The notes beneath the pieces were generated by a model. That model did not search any database, was not told where the DNA came from, and saw only the letters and a list, made by a program, of their open reading frames with translations. DNA of 21,780 nucleotides from CAYRIY01 sp964424335 (GTDB taxonomy: Bacteria; Bacillota; Limnochordia; DTU080; RSA5): positions 1-21,780 of the forward strand of contig CAYRIY010000062.1 in the NCBI GenBank assembly GCA_964424335.1, given 5' to 3'. The number at the start of each line of letters is the position of its first letter. Position 1 is the stretch's first letter. This document shows, in pieces, positions 1 to 7,156 of this stretch. Both the position numbers and the translations under genes were made by a program.

Positions 1-41
1 GCACCGTCGGCGCCGGCGTTGTGACCAAGGTGCTTGCCTAA
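1..41 (+). CDS. tuf: Elongation factor Tu, C-terminal end (partial)
   Basis: Only the last 12 codons are inside the window. They read TVGAGVVTKVLA followed by TAA, which matches the conserved C-terminus of bacterial EF-Tu (E. coli ends TVGAGVVAKVLS). EF-Tu is the cytoplasmic GTPase that carries aminoacyl-tRNA to the ribosomal A site. Its position directly upstream of rpsJ is the usual str-S10 junction in Bacillota. The rest of the gene is upstream of the window, so nothing can be said about its G domain. Confidence 0.93.
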   Translation, partial: TVGAGVVTKVLA

Positions 42-54
42 TTGCTTTCTATCT

Positions 55-88
55 GCCGCCGGCTCGCTCGGTGGGCCGGCGGCGGTTT
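55..88 (+). terminator. GC-rich hairpin after tuf, possible weak terminator
   Basis: A perfect 9-bp stem (GCCGCCGGC at 55-63 with GCCGGCGGC at 75-83, 11-nt loop) lies 13 nt after the tuf stop. It is followed only by GGTTTCG, so the U-tract is poor. It may be a leaky terminator between the str and S10 transcription units, or simply part of the rpsJ leader. Confidence 0.5.
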
Positions 89-222
89 CGCGTCGTTAGC
101 GCGGAGTTACCTTCCCCGCGAAACGGAAAGTTCGCACCGTCGCTCCGCAGCGGCAACACGTCGTGCGGAGATGAACAAGAGGCGGAGCGTGTCCGTTTGA
201 ACGGACGAGAGGAGTTCGACCA
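89..222 (+). promoter_or_regulatory. rpsJ leader with two hairpins
   Basis: Gene-free leader before rpsJ. Visible structures are a 7-bp stem with CTCCGCA at 143-149 and TGCGGAG at 164-170, and a near-perfect palindrome GTCCGTT/AACGGAC at 191-206 that ends directly before the purine-rich ribosome binding site GAGAGGAG (about 207-214). No convincing -35/-10 pair is visible, so the S10 operon may depend on readthrough from tuf or on a promoter I cannot recognise. Whether the structures are regulatory is inference. Confidence 0.4.
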
Positions 223-537
223 ATGGCAAATGCCAAGCAAAAGATTCGCATCCGACTCAAGGCATTTGATCACCAGATTCTCGACAATTCTTCCGAGCGC
301 ATCGTAGAGACGGCGCGGCGCACCGGGGCTTCGGTCTCCGGACCGGTGCCACTTCCGACCGAGCGCAACGTCTTTACGGTTTTGCGGTCTCCGCACGTTC
401 ACAAGGATTCGAGAGAGCAGTTCGAGATGCGGACACACAAGCGCTTGATCGACATTCTCGAGCCGACGCCAAAGACGGTGGATGCCTTGATGAGGCTGGA
501 TCTGCCTGCGGGTGTCGACATCGAGATCAAGTTGTAG
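223..537 (+). CDS. rpsJ: 30S ribosomal protein S10 (NusE)
   Basis: S10 is a 30S head protein and, as NusE, a partner of NusB in transcription antitermination. The 104-residue product matches the family length (about 102). It contains the family segments RIRLKAFDHQILD (9-21), GPVPLPTE (40-47) and LRSPHVHKDSREQFE (54-68), and ends VDIEIKL. The ATG at 223 is preceded by GAGAGGAG at good spacing. First gene of the S10 operon; rplC follows after 31 nt. Confidence 0.97.
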   Translation: MANAKQKIRIRLKAFDHQILDNSSERIVETARRTGASVSGPVPLPTERNVFTVLRSPHVHKDSREQFEMRTHKRLIDILEPTPKTVDALMRLDLPAGVDIEIKL

Positions 538-568
538 CGCCTTCGCAAAAGTGAAGGGATGATGGAGC

Positions 569-1213
569 ATGCCGAAGGGCGTATTCGGTCGCAAGATTGG
601 AATGACACAAGTGTTCGACGAGGCGGGGCGATTGGTTCCCGTCACCGTCGTTGAAGTGGGTCCTTGCCACGTCGTTCAAAAGAAGGACGTCGAGACCGAC
701 GGCTATCAAGCGATCCAGGTGGGAGTCGGCGAGAAGAAGGCTAAGGCGGTCAACAAGCCGCTCAAAGGTCACTTCGCCAAGGCGGGCGTCGAGCCGCGCC
801 GACACTTGAAAGAGCTGAGGGTCGAGGACTCACCGGAGTTTCAGGCGCTCGAAGTTGGCGCCGAGCTCCGCGCCGATCTCTTTGGCGCAGGCGATTATGT
901 CGACGTGACCGGCACCTCGAAGGGCAAAGGTTTTGCCGGCGTCATCAAGCGGTGGAACTTCCACCGCGGGCCGATGGAGCACGGATCGATGTATCACCGG
1001 CGGGTCGGTTCTTTGGGCGCCACCGATCCAGCTCGGGTTTTCAAGGGCCGCAAACTTCCCGGGAGAATGGGCGGAGTTCGCAGGACGGTTCAAGGATTGC
1101 GAGTCGTCAAGGTGGACGCCGAGCGAAATCTGCTCCTGATCGAGGGCTCGGTGCCTGGCATCAAGGGGTCCCTCGTCGAGATCCGGGAGACTGTGAAGAA
1201 CAAGGGCAAGTAG
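569..1213 (+). CDS. rplC: 50S ribosomal protein L3
   Basis: L3 is an early-assembling 50S protein whose long extension reaches toward the peptidyl transferase centre. The 214-residue product starts MPKGVFGRKIGMTQVF and carries the conserved TSKGKGFAGVIKRWNF block (116-131), the HGS-YHRR segment (138-145) and KLPGRMGG (162-169). The ATG at 569 has AAGGGA about 9 nt upstream. Second gene of the S10 operon, 42 nt before rplD. Length is close to the usual 209-210. Confidence 0.97.
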   Translation: MPKGVFGRKIGMTQVFDEAGRLVPVTVVEVGPCHVVQKKDVETDGYQAIQVGVGEKKAKAVNKPLKGHFAKAGVEPRRHLKELRVEDSPEFQALEVGAELRADLFGAGDYVDVTGTSKGKGFAGVIKRWNFHRGPMEHGSMYHRRVGSLGATDPARVFKGRKLPGRMGGVRRTVQGLRVVKVDAERNLLLIEGSVPGIKGSLVEIRETVKNKGK

Positions 1214-1255
1214 GCCCGATCGATTGCGGCTGGTTTGACGGGAGGAGGCATTTCT

Positions 1256-1882
1256 ATGCCAAAAGTTGCGGTTTACAATATTGAAGGCGAGAAGGTTGGG
1301 GACCTCGAGCTCAAAGACGAGGTGTTCGGCGTCCCGGTCAACGAGGCGCTCATGCACCAGGCTGTGGTTCGTCATCTCGCCAACCAGCGGCAGGGCACCG
1401 TTGCCACGAAGACTCGCGCCCAAGTTTCCGGGGGCGGTCGCAAGCCGTGGAGGCAAAAGGGCACCGGCAGGGCGCGCCACGGAAGCACGCGCTCTCCGAT
1501 CTGGGTTGGCGGCGGAACCACCTTTGGCCCTCAGCCGAGGGATTATCGGCAAAAGCTGCCGAGGAAGGCGCGCCGTGCAGCGCTGCGCTCCGCGCTCTCC
1601 GGAAAGGTAGCTGCCGGCGAGCTCGTCGTTGTGGATGAGCTCCGCTTTGATCAGCCGAAGACCAAGGAGATGGCTCGGGTCGTAGGCAACCTTGCAGGGG
1701 CGGACGGCCGTGCTTTGGTCGTGACGGCCGACACCGATCGCAACGTAGCGTTGTCGGCTCGCAACATTCCAGGAGTGGGTTCGGCCCGGGCGAGCGACTT
1801 GTCCGTTTACGAAGTGCTTCGACACGGAAAGCTCGTAGCGACTCGCGACGCCGTCTTGAAGATCGAGGAGGCGCTAAGCTGA
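1256..1882 (+). CDS. rplD: 50S ribosomal protein L4
   Basis: L4 binds 23S rRNA and its long loop helps form the constriction of the exit tunnel; in enterobacteria it also represses the S10 operon, but no such target is evident here. From the ATG at 1256, preceded by GGGAGGAGG, the product is 208 aa (Bacillus L4 207). The basic tunnel loop is clear (TRAQVSGGGRKPWRQKGT, 53-70, then GRARHGS). An in-frame ATG-less upstream extension (TTG at 1235) would overlap the ribosome binding site and is rejected. The TGA stop overlaps the rplW ATG by one base. Confidence 0.96.
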   Translation: MPKVAVYNIEGEKVGDLELKDEVFGVPVNEALMHQAVVRHLANQRQGTVATKTRAQVSGGGRKPWRQKGTGRARHGSTRSPIWVGGGTTFGPQPRDYRQKLPRKARRAALRSALSGKVAAGELVVVDELRFDQPKTKEMARVVGNLAGADGRALVVTADTDRNVALSARNIPGVGSARASDLSVYEVLRHGKLVATRDAVLKIEEALS

Positions 1883-2166
1883 TGGACGCTAGGGACATAG
1901 TGATCCGCCCCTTTGTGACTGAGCACAGCACCAACTTGATGGCGGAGAACAAGTACACCTTTGAGGTCGCGCTAAATGCCTCGAAGTCTCAAGTCAAGCG
2001 AGCGATCGAGGAGATCTTCGGCGTCAAGGTGGTTAAGGTGAACACCCTGAGGCAGTCGGGCAAGCTAAAGCGCATGGGGCGCTTCGAGGGGCGTCGCCCC
2101 GAGCGGAAGAAGGCCGTCGTGCAGCTCGCCGAGGGAGATTCGATCGAGGTTTTTGAGGGGCTATAA
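1882..2166 (+). CDS. rplW: 50S ribosomal protein L23
   Basis: L23 sits at the tunnel exit and docks trigger factor and the signal recognition particle. The 94-aa product has the N-terminal VIRPFVTEHS motif (7-16), the IEEIFGVKVVKVNTL core (42-56) and the basic hairpin with RMGRFEGRRPERKKA. The start ATG shares its A with the rplD stop (TGATG), implying translational coupling. Length equals the Bacillus protein within a residue. Confidence 0.96.
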   Translation: MDARDIVIRPFVTEHSTNLMAENKYTFEVALNASKSQVKRAIEEIFGVKVVKVNTLRQSGKLKRMGRFEGRRPERKKAVVQLAEGDSIEVFEGL

Positions 2167-2220
2167 GGCGTTAGGCCTGGCCCCCAAATACGGTCGAAGT
2201 AGAAGGAGTGAATGTCCGGT

Positions 2221-3048
2221 ATGGCTATCAAGAAGTATAAACCGGTCACCCCTGGTCGCAGGGACATGACGGTTGGGACTTTTGAGGAAATAACCGCCGA
2301 TCAGCCGGAAAAGTCGTTGCTGAGGCCCTTGAAGTCGTCCGGCGGGCGCAATAATTTCGGTCGTATGACCGCCCGGCACCGTGGAGGTGGCCACAAGCGG
2401 CGGTATCGGTTGATCGATTTCAGGCGGACGAAGGATGCTGTGCCGGCGAAGGTCGCTTCCATCGAGTATGATCCGAACCGGTCCGCCCGCATTGCCTTGT
2501 TGCATTACGCCGACGGCGAGAAGCGTTACATCCTGGCGCCCGTCGGACTAAAGGTCGGCGACACCGTTGAGTCGGGGCCCGAGGCCGACATTAGGCCTGG
2601 AAACGCCTTGCCGCTCAGGAACATTCCTGTGGGCACGGTTGTTCACAACATTGAGATGAAGCCGGGCAAGGGCGGGCAACTTGCTCGTTCCGCCGGGTCG
2701 TCCGCACAGTTGATGGCCCGCGAGGGCGATCGTGCGACGCTCCGCCTGCCGTCTGGCGAGTTTCGCATGGTGCATATCGACTGCCGGGCCACGGTTGGTC
2801 AAGTGGGCAACGTAGAGCATGAGAACATCGTGATCGGCAAGGCGGGGCGGAGCCGCTATCTTGGGCGACGTCCACATACGCGGGGCGTTGTGATGAACCC
2901 TGTCGATCACCCGCACGGCGGCGGCGAGGGCAAGGCGCCGGTCGGTATGCCAAGCCCGATGACGCCTTGGGGCAAACCCACGTTGGGCTATCGCACCCGG
3001 AGGAAGAAGCAGTCCGACGCCGAGATCGTAAGGCCGAGGAAGCGCTAA
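2221..3048 (+). CDS. rplB: 50S ribosomal protein L2
   Basis: L2 is a core 23S rRNA-binding protein needed for subunit joining and peptidyl transfer. From the ATG at 2221 (MAIKKYKP) the product is 275 aa and contains the KGG-type RNA-binding block GGRNNFGRMTARHRGGGHKR (41-60), DPNRSARIAL, the PGKGGQLARSAG segment and the near-invariant NPVDHPHGGGEG with His230, equivalent to the functionally important His229 of E. coli. An ATG at 2212 would add three residues but lies only 3 nt from the AAGGAG site; the homologous start is 2221. Confidence 0.96.
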   Translation: MAIKKYKPVTPGRRDMTVGTFEEITADQPEKSLLRPLKSSGGRNNFGRMTARHRGGGHKRRYRLIDFRRTKDAVPAKVASIEYDPNRSARIALLHYADGEKRYILAPVGLKVGDTVESGPEADIRPGNALPLRNIPVGTVVHNIEMKPGKGGQLARSAGSSAQLMAREGDRATLRLPSGEFRMVHIDCRATVGQVGNVEHENIVIGKAGRSRYLGRRPHTRGVVMNPVDHPHGGGEGKAPVGMPSPMTPWGKPTLGYRTRRKKQSDAEIVRPRKR

Positions 3049-3109
3049 GTCTCGCCGCATAGGACGTCGTTTGGCGGGGCAAGGATAACGGTTTTTAAGG
3101 AGAGTGACC

Positions 3110-3391
3110 ATGGGCCGGTCAGTCAAGAAGGGGCCATACGTACACCCCAGCCTAATTAGGAAGATCAAGCAGATGAACGAGTCGGGCGACAAGCGCGTCA
3201 TCAAGACGTGGTCCCGGGATTCGACGATCTTTCCGGAGATGGTCGGACACACGGTCGCCGTACACGACGGGCGCAAACATGTCCCGGTCTACCTTACGGA
3301 GGACATGGTTGGCCACAAGCTGGGCGAGTTCGCGCCGACCCGCACGTACCGCGGGCATACGAATCAGGAGCGGGCTTCGTCGGTCAGGTAG
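3110..3391 (+). CDS. rpsS: 30S ribosomal protein S19
   Basis: S19 forms a heterodimer with S13 in the 30S head near the A-site tRNA. The 93-aa product starts MGRSVKKGPYV and holds the invariant TWSRDSTIFPEMVGHTVAVH and DGRKHVPVYLTEDMVGHKLG blocks and GEFAPTRTYRGH. AAGGAGA at 3097-3103 places the ATG at 3110 at a 6-7 nt spacing; a GTG at 3104 overlaps the ribosome binding site and is rejected. It lies between rplB and rplV as in nearly all bacteria. Confidence 0.96.
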   Translation: MGRSVKKGPYVHPSLIRKIKQMNESGDKRVIKTWSRDSTIFPEMVGHTVAVHDGRKHVPVYLTEDMVGHKLGEFAPTRTYRGHTNQERASSVR

Positions 3392-3460
3392 ACCATGCTC
3401 GGTCGACGGACGAGGGACGAACTTTTGAGGTTTTTGGTGATTTGAGGAGGCAGGAGAACG

Positions 3461-3802
3461 ATGGAAGCAAAGGCGGTCGCGCGTCACATTCGCATCTCGC
3501 CTAGGAAGGCCAGGCAGGTGGTCGATCTGATCCGAGGCAAGAGCCTGGGTGAGGCGCTGGCGATCCTTGAGAACACGCCGCGTGGCGCATCAAAGACGGT
3601 CTCCAAGGTCGTCCGTTCTGCTGCTGCGAACGCGGAGCACAACTACGAACTCGATCCTGATTCGCTCTTTGTCGCAAGGGCCTATGTCGATCAGGGGCCG
3701 ACGATGAAGCGGATCATGCCGAGGGCTCGCGGATCAGCCGATCGGATCAGGAAGCGCACGAGCCACATTACGGTTGTCTTGGCCGAGCGTGAAGAACAGT
3801 AA
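3461..3802 (+). CDS. rplV: 50S ribosomal protein L22
   Basis: L22 spans the 50S and its beta-hairpin lines the exit tunnel, where macrolide-resistance changes occur. The 113-aa product (same length as Bacillus) begins MEAKAVARHIRISPRKARQV and has the tunnel hairpin sequence GPTMKRIMPRARGSADRI near residues 81-98 with the conserved R-I-P-R-A-G/R pattern. GAGGAGGCAGGAG precedes the ATG. Fifth in the L3-to-S3 order typical of the S10 operon. Confidence 0.96.
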   Translation: MEAKAVARHIRISPRKARQVVDLIRGKSLGEALAILENTPRGASKTVSKVVRSAAANAEHNYELDPDSLFVARAYVDQGPTMKRIMPRARGSADRIRKRTSHITVVLAEREEQ

Positions 3803-3828
3803 CGGATTGCTTTAGAGGGGGATGACTC

Positions 3829-4485
3829 TTGGGTCAAAAGGTGCACCCGACCGGGTTTAGGCTCGGTGTGATCAAGGAATGGGACGGTCGTTGGTACGCG
3901 AACAGAAAAGAGTACGCCGACCTTCTCCACGAGGATCTCGAGATCCGCAATCGCATTAAGAAGCGCTTTTTCACCGCCGGTGTGTCGAAGGTGGAGATCG
4001 AGCGAGCCGCGAATAGGGCAAAGATCACCATTCATACGGCGCGTCCCGGCATGGTGATCGGCAAAGGCGGTCAAGAGGTGGATCGCCTGCGCAAGGAGCT
4101 CGAGCAGCAAACCGGCAAGCAGTTGCAGATCAACATTGTCGAGATCAAGCGCCCCGAGCTCGACGCACAACTCGTGGCCGAGAACATTGCGTTCCAGCTC
4201 GAGCGGAGAGTTTCGTTCCGCCGTGCCATGCGCCAGGCCCAAGGGCGGGCGATCCGCTTTGGCGCCCTCGGTATCAAGGTGCGTGTCTCCGGGCGGTTGA
4301 ACGGCGCCGAGATCGCCCGCACTGAGTGGACGCCCGAAGGGTCGATTCCCCTTCACACGTTGCGTGCCGACATCGACTACGGTTTTGCCGAGGCCGACAC
4401 CACGTATGGTCGAATCGGCGTGAAAGTCTGGATTTACAAAGGCGAGGTCTTGCCCGATCGAGGGCGACAGGCGCAAGAGTCGTAA
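3829..4485 (+). CDS. rpsC: 30S ribosomal protein S3
   Basis: S3 lies at the mRNA entry channel of the 30S and contributes to helicase activity. The 218-aa product matches Bacillus in length, starts MGQKVHPTGFRLG (with a TTG start codon at 3829 preceded by GAGGGGGA) and has a type II KH domain with the GMVIGKGGQEV loop (74-84). The C-terminal domain has the RRAMRQAQGRAIRFGALGIK segment. Upstream methionine codons are absent, and the TTG gives the universal MGQKVHP start. Confidence 0.96.
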   Translation: MGQKVHPTGFRLGVIKEWDGRWYANRKEYADLLHEDLEIRNRIKKRFFTAGVSKVEIERAANRAKITIHTARPGMVIGKGGQEVDRLRKELEQQTGKQLQINIVEIKRPELDAQLVAENIAFQLERRVSFRRAMRQAQGRAIRFGALGIKVRVSGRLNGAEIARTEWTPEGSIPLHTLRADIDYGFAEADTTYGRIGVKVWIYKGEVLPDRGRQAQES

Positions 4486-4500
4486 GGGGGCGATCAGCCT

Positions 4501-4932
4501 ATGTTGATGCCAAAGAAGGTTAAGTTCCGCAGGGTGCATCGCGGTCGCAGGACCGGCAAAGCCTATCGCGGCTCCACCCTGACGTTTGGCGAATATGGTT
4601 TGCAGGCTATGGAAGCCGGTTGGATCACCAACACGCAGATTGAAGCGGCTCGAATTGCAATGACCCGTCATATCCGTCGTGGCGGTAAGGTCTGGATCAA
4701 GATTTTCCCCGACAAGCCGGTTACCAAGAAGCCTGCCGAAACCCGAATGGGTAAGGGCAAGGGCGCGCCCGAATACTGGGTAGCCGTGGTAAAACCCGGA
4801 CGGATCATGTTTGAGCTTGCAGGAGTTCCAGAAGAATTGGCCCGTGAAGCCATTCGGCTCGCCGCACACAAGCTTCCCATCAAGACGAAGTTTGTGATGC
4901 GAGAAGGGGTCGCAGGTGGTGAGAGCAGGTGA
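4501..4932 (+). CDS. rplP: 50S ribosomal protein L16
   Basis: L16 helps organise the A-site tRNA-binding region of the 50S. The 143-aa product starts MLMPKKVKFRRVHRG (Bacillus MLLPKRVKYRREHRG) and contains GEYGLQAMEAGWITNTQIEA, the RHIRRGGKVWIKIFPDKP block and MGKGKGAPEYWVAVVKPG, then KLPIKTKFV near the end. AGGGGG lies 10 nt before the ATG. The stop overlaps the rpmC start in a GTGA arrangement, so the two genes are probably translationally coupled. Confidence 0.96.
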   Translation: MLMPKKVKFRRVHRGRRTGKAYRGSTLTFGEYGLQAMEAGWITNTQIEAARIAMTRHIRRGGKVWIKIFPDKPVTKKPAETRMGKGKGAPEYWVAVVKPGRIMFELAGVPEELAREAIRLAAHKLPIKTKFVMREGVAGGESR

Positions 4933-5132
4933 AGGCTGAAGAGATTCGCGATCTGACCGACGATGAGTTGGTTCGTAAGCTTGCGGATTTGAAAGAGGAA
5001 CTTTTTAACCTGCGGTTTCAAATGGCGACGGGGCAGCTTGACAACCCCATGCGCATGAAAGCGGTCAGGCGTGACATCGCCCGTGTGAAGACGGTTCAGC
5101 GTGAGCGGGAGTTGCAGCTCGAGCGCGCGTAA
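4929..5132 (+). CDS. rpmC: 50S ribosomal protein L29
   Basis: L29 is a small all-helical protein at the tunnel exit next to L23. The 67-aa product (family 63-70) has the typical pattern: KAEEIRDLTDDELVRKLADL, then KEELFNLRFQMATGQLDNP and a basic C-terminal helix. The GTG start at 4929 overlaps the rplP stop by 4 nt. A 94-nt gap follows before rpsQ, longer than most gaps in this block, and contains a hairpin listed separately. Confidence 0.95.
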   Translation: MKAEEIRDLTDDELVRKLADLKEELFNLRFQMATGQLDNPMRMKAVRRDIARVKTVQRERELQLERA

Positions 5133-5151
5133 GGTTCGCGGGCAGTTTTCT

Positions 5152-5179
5152 GGCGCGGCACGTTCATCGAACGGGCGCC
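5152..5179 (+). other. Hairpin between rpmC and rpsQ
   Basis: GGCGC (5152-5156) can pair with GCGCC (5175-5179), and inside it CGTTC (5161-5165) pairs with GAACG (5169-5173) around a 3-nt loop. There is no U-tract, so it is not a classical terminator. It could be an mRNA-stability element or chance in GC-rich DNA. Confidence 0.3.
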
Positions 5180-5226
5180 GTCATTGAACCTGAAGGCACT
5201 GGTAGCCTCGTTGGGGAGGGAAGAAG

Positions 5227-5493
5227 ATGTCGAAGGATACGGAACGCGGCCTTCGCAAGGTGCGAGAAGGCATTGTGGTCTCCGATAAGATGGATAAGAC
5301 GTGCGTCGTCGCGGTTGAGCGGTTTGTCCAGCACCCGATTTATGGGCGCACCATGCGTCGCACCGTCAAGTTGAAGGCGCACGATGAGAACAACGACTGC
5401 CGAGTCGGCGACCGCGTGCGGCTGATGGAAACCCGTCCGCTCTCTAAACAGAAGCGGTGGCGCGTCGTCGAAGTCGTGGAGCGTGCTCTGTAA
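5227..5493 (+). CDS. rpsQ: 30S ribosomal protein S17
   Basis: S17 is a primary 16S rRNA-binding protein of the 30S body with an OB fold. The 88-aa product has the family core REGIVVSDKMDKTCVVAVERFVQHPIYGR (13-41), the HDE-NDCRVGDRV segment and the MET-RPLSKQKRWRVVEV signature. GGGGAGGG lies just upstream of the ATG. Length agrees with Bacillus S17 (87). Confidence 0.96.
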   Translation: MSKDTERGLRKVREGIVVSDKMDKTCVVAVERFVQHPIYGRTMRRTVKLKAHDENNDCRVGDRVRLMETRPLSKQKRWRVVEVVERAL

Positions 5494-5551
5494 CGCTCAT
5501 CTGTCTTTTTGGACGCGGTAGAGTGCGTGTCCGAAGGGAGGTTTTGGGTCG

Positions 5552-5920
5552 ATGATTCAGCAAGAGAGCCGCTTGAAGGTGGCTGACAACTCCGGCGCAA
5601 AGGAGCTGCTCTGCATCCGCGTGATGGGCGGATCGAACAGGCGGTATGCCAGGGTCGGCGACATCATTGTAGCAAGCGTTAAAGAGGCGACCCCCGGGGG
5701 CGTTGTGAAGAAGGGCGACGTCGTCAAGGCTGTAGTCGTTCGGACGAAGACTAAGACACGCCGCCCGGATGGATCGTATATAGCCTTCGATGAGAACGCA
5801 GCGGTCGTGATCAACGATCAGAAAAACCCACGCGGAACCCGTATTTTCGGGCCGGTAGCGCGTGAGCTGCGTGAGAAGGAGTTCATGAGGATTATCTCCT
5901 TGGCCCCCGAGGTGCTATAG
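5552..5920 (+). CDS. rplN: 50S ribosomal protein L14
   Basis: L14 is a conserved 50S protein at the subunit interface, contacting 16S rRNA and the anti-association factor RsfS. The 122-aa product, identical in length to Bacillus L14, begins MIQQESRLKVADNSGAKE and has the family block GDIIVASVKEATPGGVVKKGDVVKAVVVR plus the C-terminal GTRIFGPVARELREK and ISLAPEVL. GAAGGGAGG precedes the ATG. A small hairpin (5511-5517 with 5526-5532) sits just before that site. First gene of the classical spc block. Confidence 0.97.
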   Translation: MIQQESRLKVADNSGAKELLCIRVMGGSNRRYARVGDIIVASVKEATPGGVVKKGDVVKAVVVRTKTKTRRPDGSYIAFDENAAVVINDQKNPRGTRIFGPVARELREKEFMRIISLAPEVL

Positions 5921-5946
5921 GGGCGGGACGTTTGGAGGCGGCTTGG

Positions 5947-6270
5947 ATGGCACAGAGCGTACACGTTAAAAAGAATGACATGGTTCACGTCTTGTCCGGG
6001 GTGGATCGAGGCAAGTCGGGCAAGGTTTTGGAGGTTCACCCAAAAGACGGCCGCGTGGTCGTTGACGGTGTGAACATCGTGAAGAAGCACACGCGTCCGT
6101 CGAGGACCAACCCCCAAGGCGGCGTAATCGAACAGCCGGGTCCAATCCACGCCTCGAATGTGATGGTGGTGTGCCCAAGCTGCAATAAGCCGACTCGCAC
6201 CACAAACCGCCGCGAGAGCGGGCAGGAGCCTTCACGGCTTTGCAAGCGGTGCGGCAAGACGATTGACTAG
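5947..6270 (+). CDS. rplX: 50S ribosomal protein L24, zinc-ribbon form
   Basis: L24 is an assembly-initiator protein that binds the 5' end of 23S rRNA near the tunnel exit. From the ATG at 5947 (GGAGG 8 nt upstream) the product is 107 aa with a KOW motif (VHVLSGVDRGKSGKVLEV, 13-30), VNIVKKHTRPSR and NPQGGVIEQPGPIHASNV. The C-terminal part has two CxxC pairs, Cys76/79 and Cys99/102, where Bacillus L24 has none, so it probably binds zinc. A TTG at 5932 would overlap the ribosome binding site and is not used. Confidence 0.96.
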   Translation: MAQSVHVKKNDMVHVLSGVDRGKSGKVLEVHPKDGRVVVDGVNIVKKHTRPSRTNPQGGVIEQPGPIHASNVMVVCPSCNKPTRTTNRRESGQEPSRLCKRCGKTID

Positions 6271-6322
6271 CTTTCGCTTTAAGGGTAACATTCGGCGGAA
6301 GTTGCAATAGGGGAGGATGGGC

Positions 6323-6865
6323 ATGTCACGGCTCAGAGATCGTTACCGTAACGAACTCGCTCCGTCGCTCGTGGAGCGCTTTAACTACCGAAATATCATG
6401 CAGGTGCCTAAGGTTGAAAAGATCGTCATCAACATGGGAGTCGGCGAAGCGGCGCAGGATTCTAAGGCGCTCGAAGCGGCCATTCGGGATCTGACGGCAA
6501 TTACGGGCCAGCGACCGGTCGTGGCCCGCGCAAAGAAGTCGGTCGCCAACTTCAAGCTTCGTGAGGGGATGCCGATCGGATGCCGTGTCACCTTGCGCGG
6601 CAGTCGCATGTACGACTTCCTCGACAAGTTGATCAACGTCAGCCTTCCTCGGATTCGTGACTTCCGCGGCGTTTCTCCGAGGTCGTTCGACGGGCGCGGC
6701 AACTACAGCCTCGGCATTCGAGAGCAGTTGATCTTTCCTGAGATCAACTACGATACGATCGACAAGTTGCGAGGTATGGACATCACGATCGTGACGTCGG
6801 CCAAGACCGATGAAGAGGCGCTGGCGTTGCTTTCCGGGTTGGGCATGCCGTTTAGGGCTGCCTAA
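6323..6865 (+). CDS. rplE: 50S ribosomal protein L5
   Basis: L5 binds 5S rRNA together with L18 and forms part of the central protuberance, contacting S13 and P-site tRNA. The 180-aa product (Bacillus 179) contains MQVPKVEKIVINMGVGEA, the TGQRPVVARAKKSVANFKLREG block, LRGSRMYDFLDKLINVSLPR and FRGVSPRSFDGRGNYSLGI, then EQLIFPEINYD. GGGAGG at 6311-6316 favours the ATG at 6323; an ATG at 6317 directly abuts the site and would add two residues. Confidence 0.96.
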   Translation: MSRLRDRYRNELAPSLVERFNYRNIMQVPKVEKIVINMGVGEAAQDSKALEAAIRDLTAITGQRPVVARAKKSVANFKLREGMPIGCRVTLRGSRMYDFLDKLINVSLPRIRDFRGVSPRSFDGRGNYSLGIREQLIFPEINYDTIDKLRGMDITIVTSAKTDEEALALLSGLGMPFRAA

Positions 6866-6894
6866 GCAGCTCGATCTTTTGAAAGGGTGATTTC

Positions 6895-7080
6895 GTGGCT
6901 AAGAAGTCCATGATTGCCAAAGCCGAGCGTGAGCCGAAGTTCTCGAGCAGGCAAGTCAACCGCTGCCGGAGATGCGGAAGGCCGCGGTCGTACATGCGCC
7001 GTTTCGATTTGTGCCGGGTCTGTTTCCGGGAGTTGGCGCACCGCGGCGAGATCCCCGGTGTCACCAAGTCCAGCTGGTAG
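6895..7080 (+). CDS. rpsN: 30S ribosomal protein S14, zinc (type Z) form
   Basis: S14 is a 30S head protein contacting S3, S10 and S19. The 61-aa product is the short zinc-binding type Z form: Cys24/27 and Cys40/43 in NRCRRCGRPRSYMRRFDLCRVCFR. It begins MAKKSMIAKAE with a GTG start at 6895, preceded by GAAAGGGTG. This form is common in Bacillota and is replaced by a zinc-free paralogue under zinc limitation in some species; no such paralogue is in this window. Confidence 0.96.
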   Translation: MAKKSMIAKAEREPKFSSRQVNRCRRCGRPRSYMRRFDLCRVCFRELAHRGEIPGVTKSSW

Positions 7081-7156
7081 GCTTTTGGTTCGAAGTCAGC
7101 AGGGCAACGGGTAGGGTTTCGTCGGGGTTTGATGTAACGGAAGGGGTTGAACCAAT

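Noticed and set aside
830..1825. 331-codon open frame on the - strand opposite rplC and rplD
   Set aside because: Shadow of conserved sense genes with no supporting motif.
3691..4869. 392-codon open frame on the - strand opposite rplV, rpsC and rplP
   Set aside because: It is antisense to three unmistakable ribosomal protein genes; long antisense frames are expected from their biased GC-rich codons, and it shows no domain.
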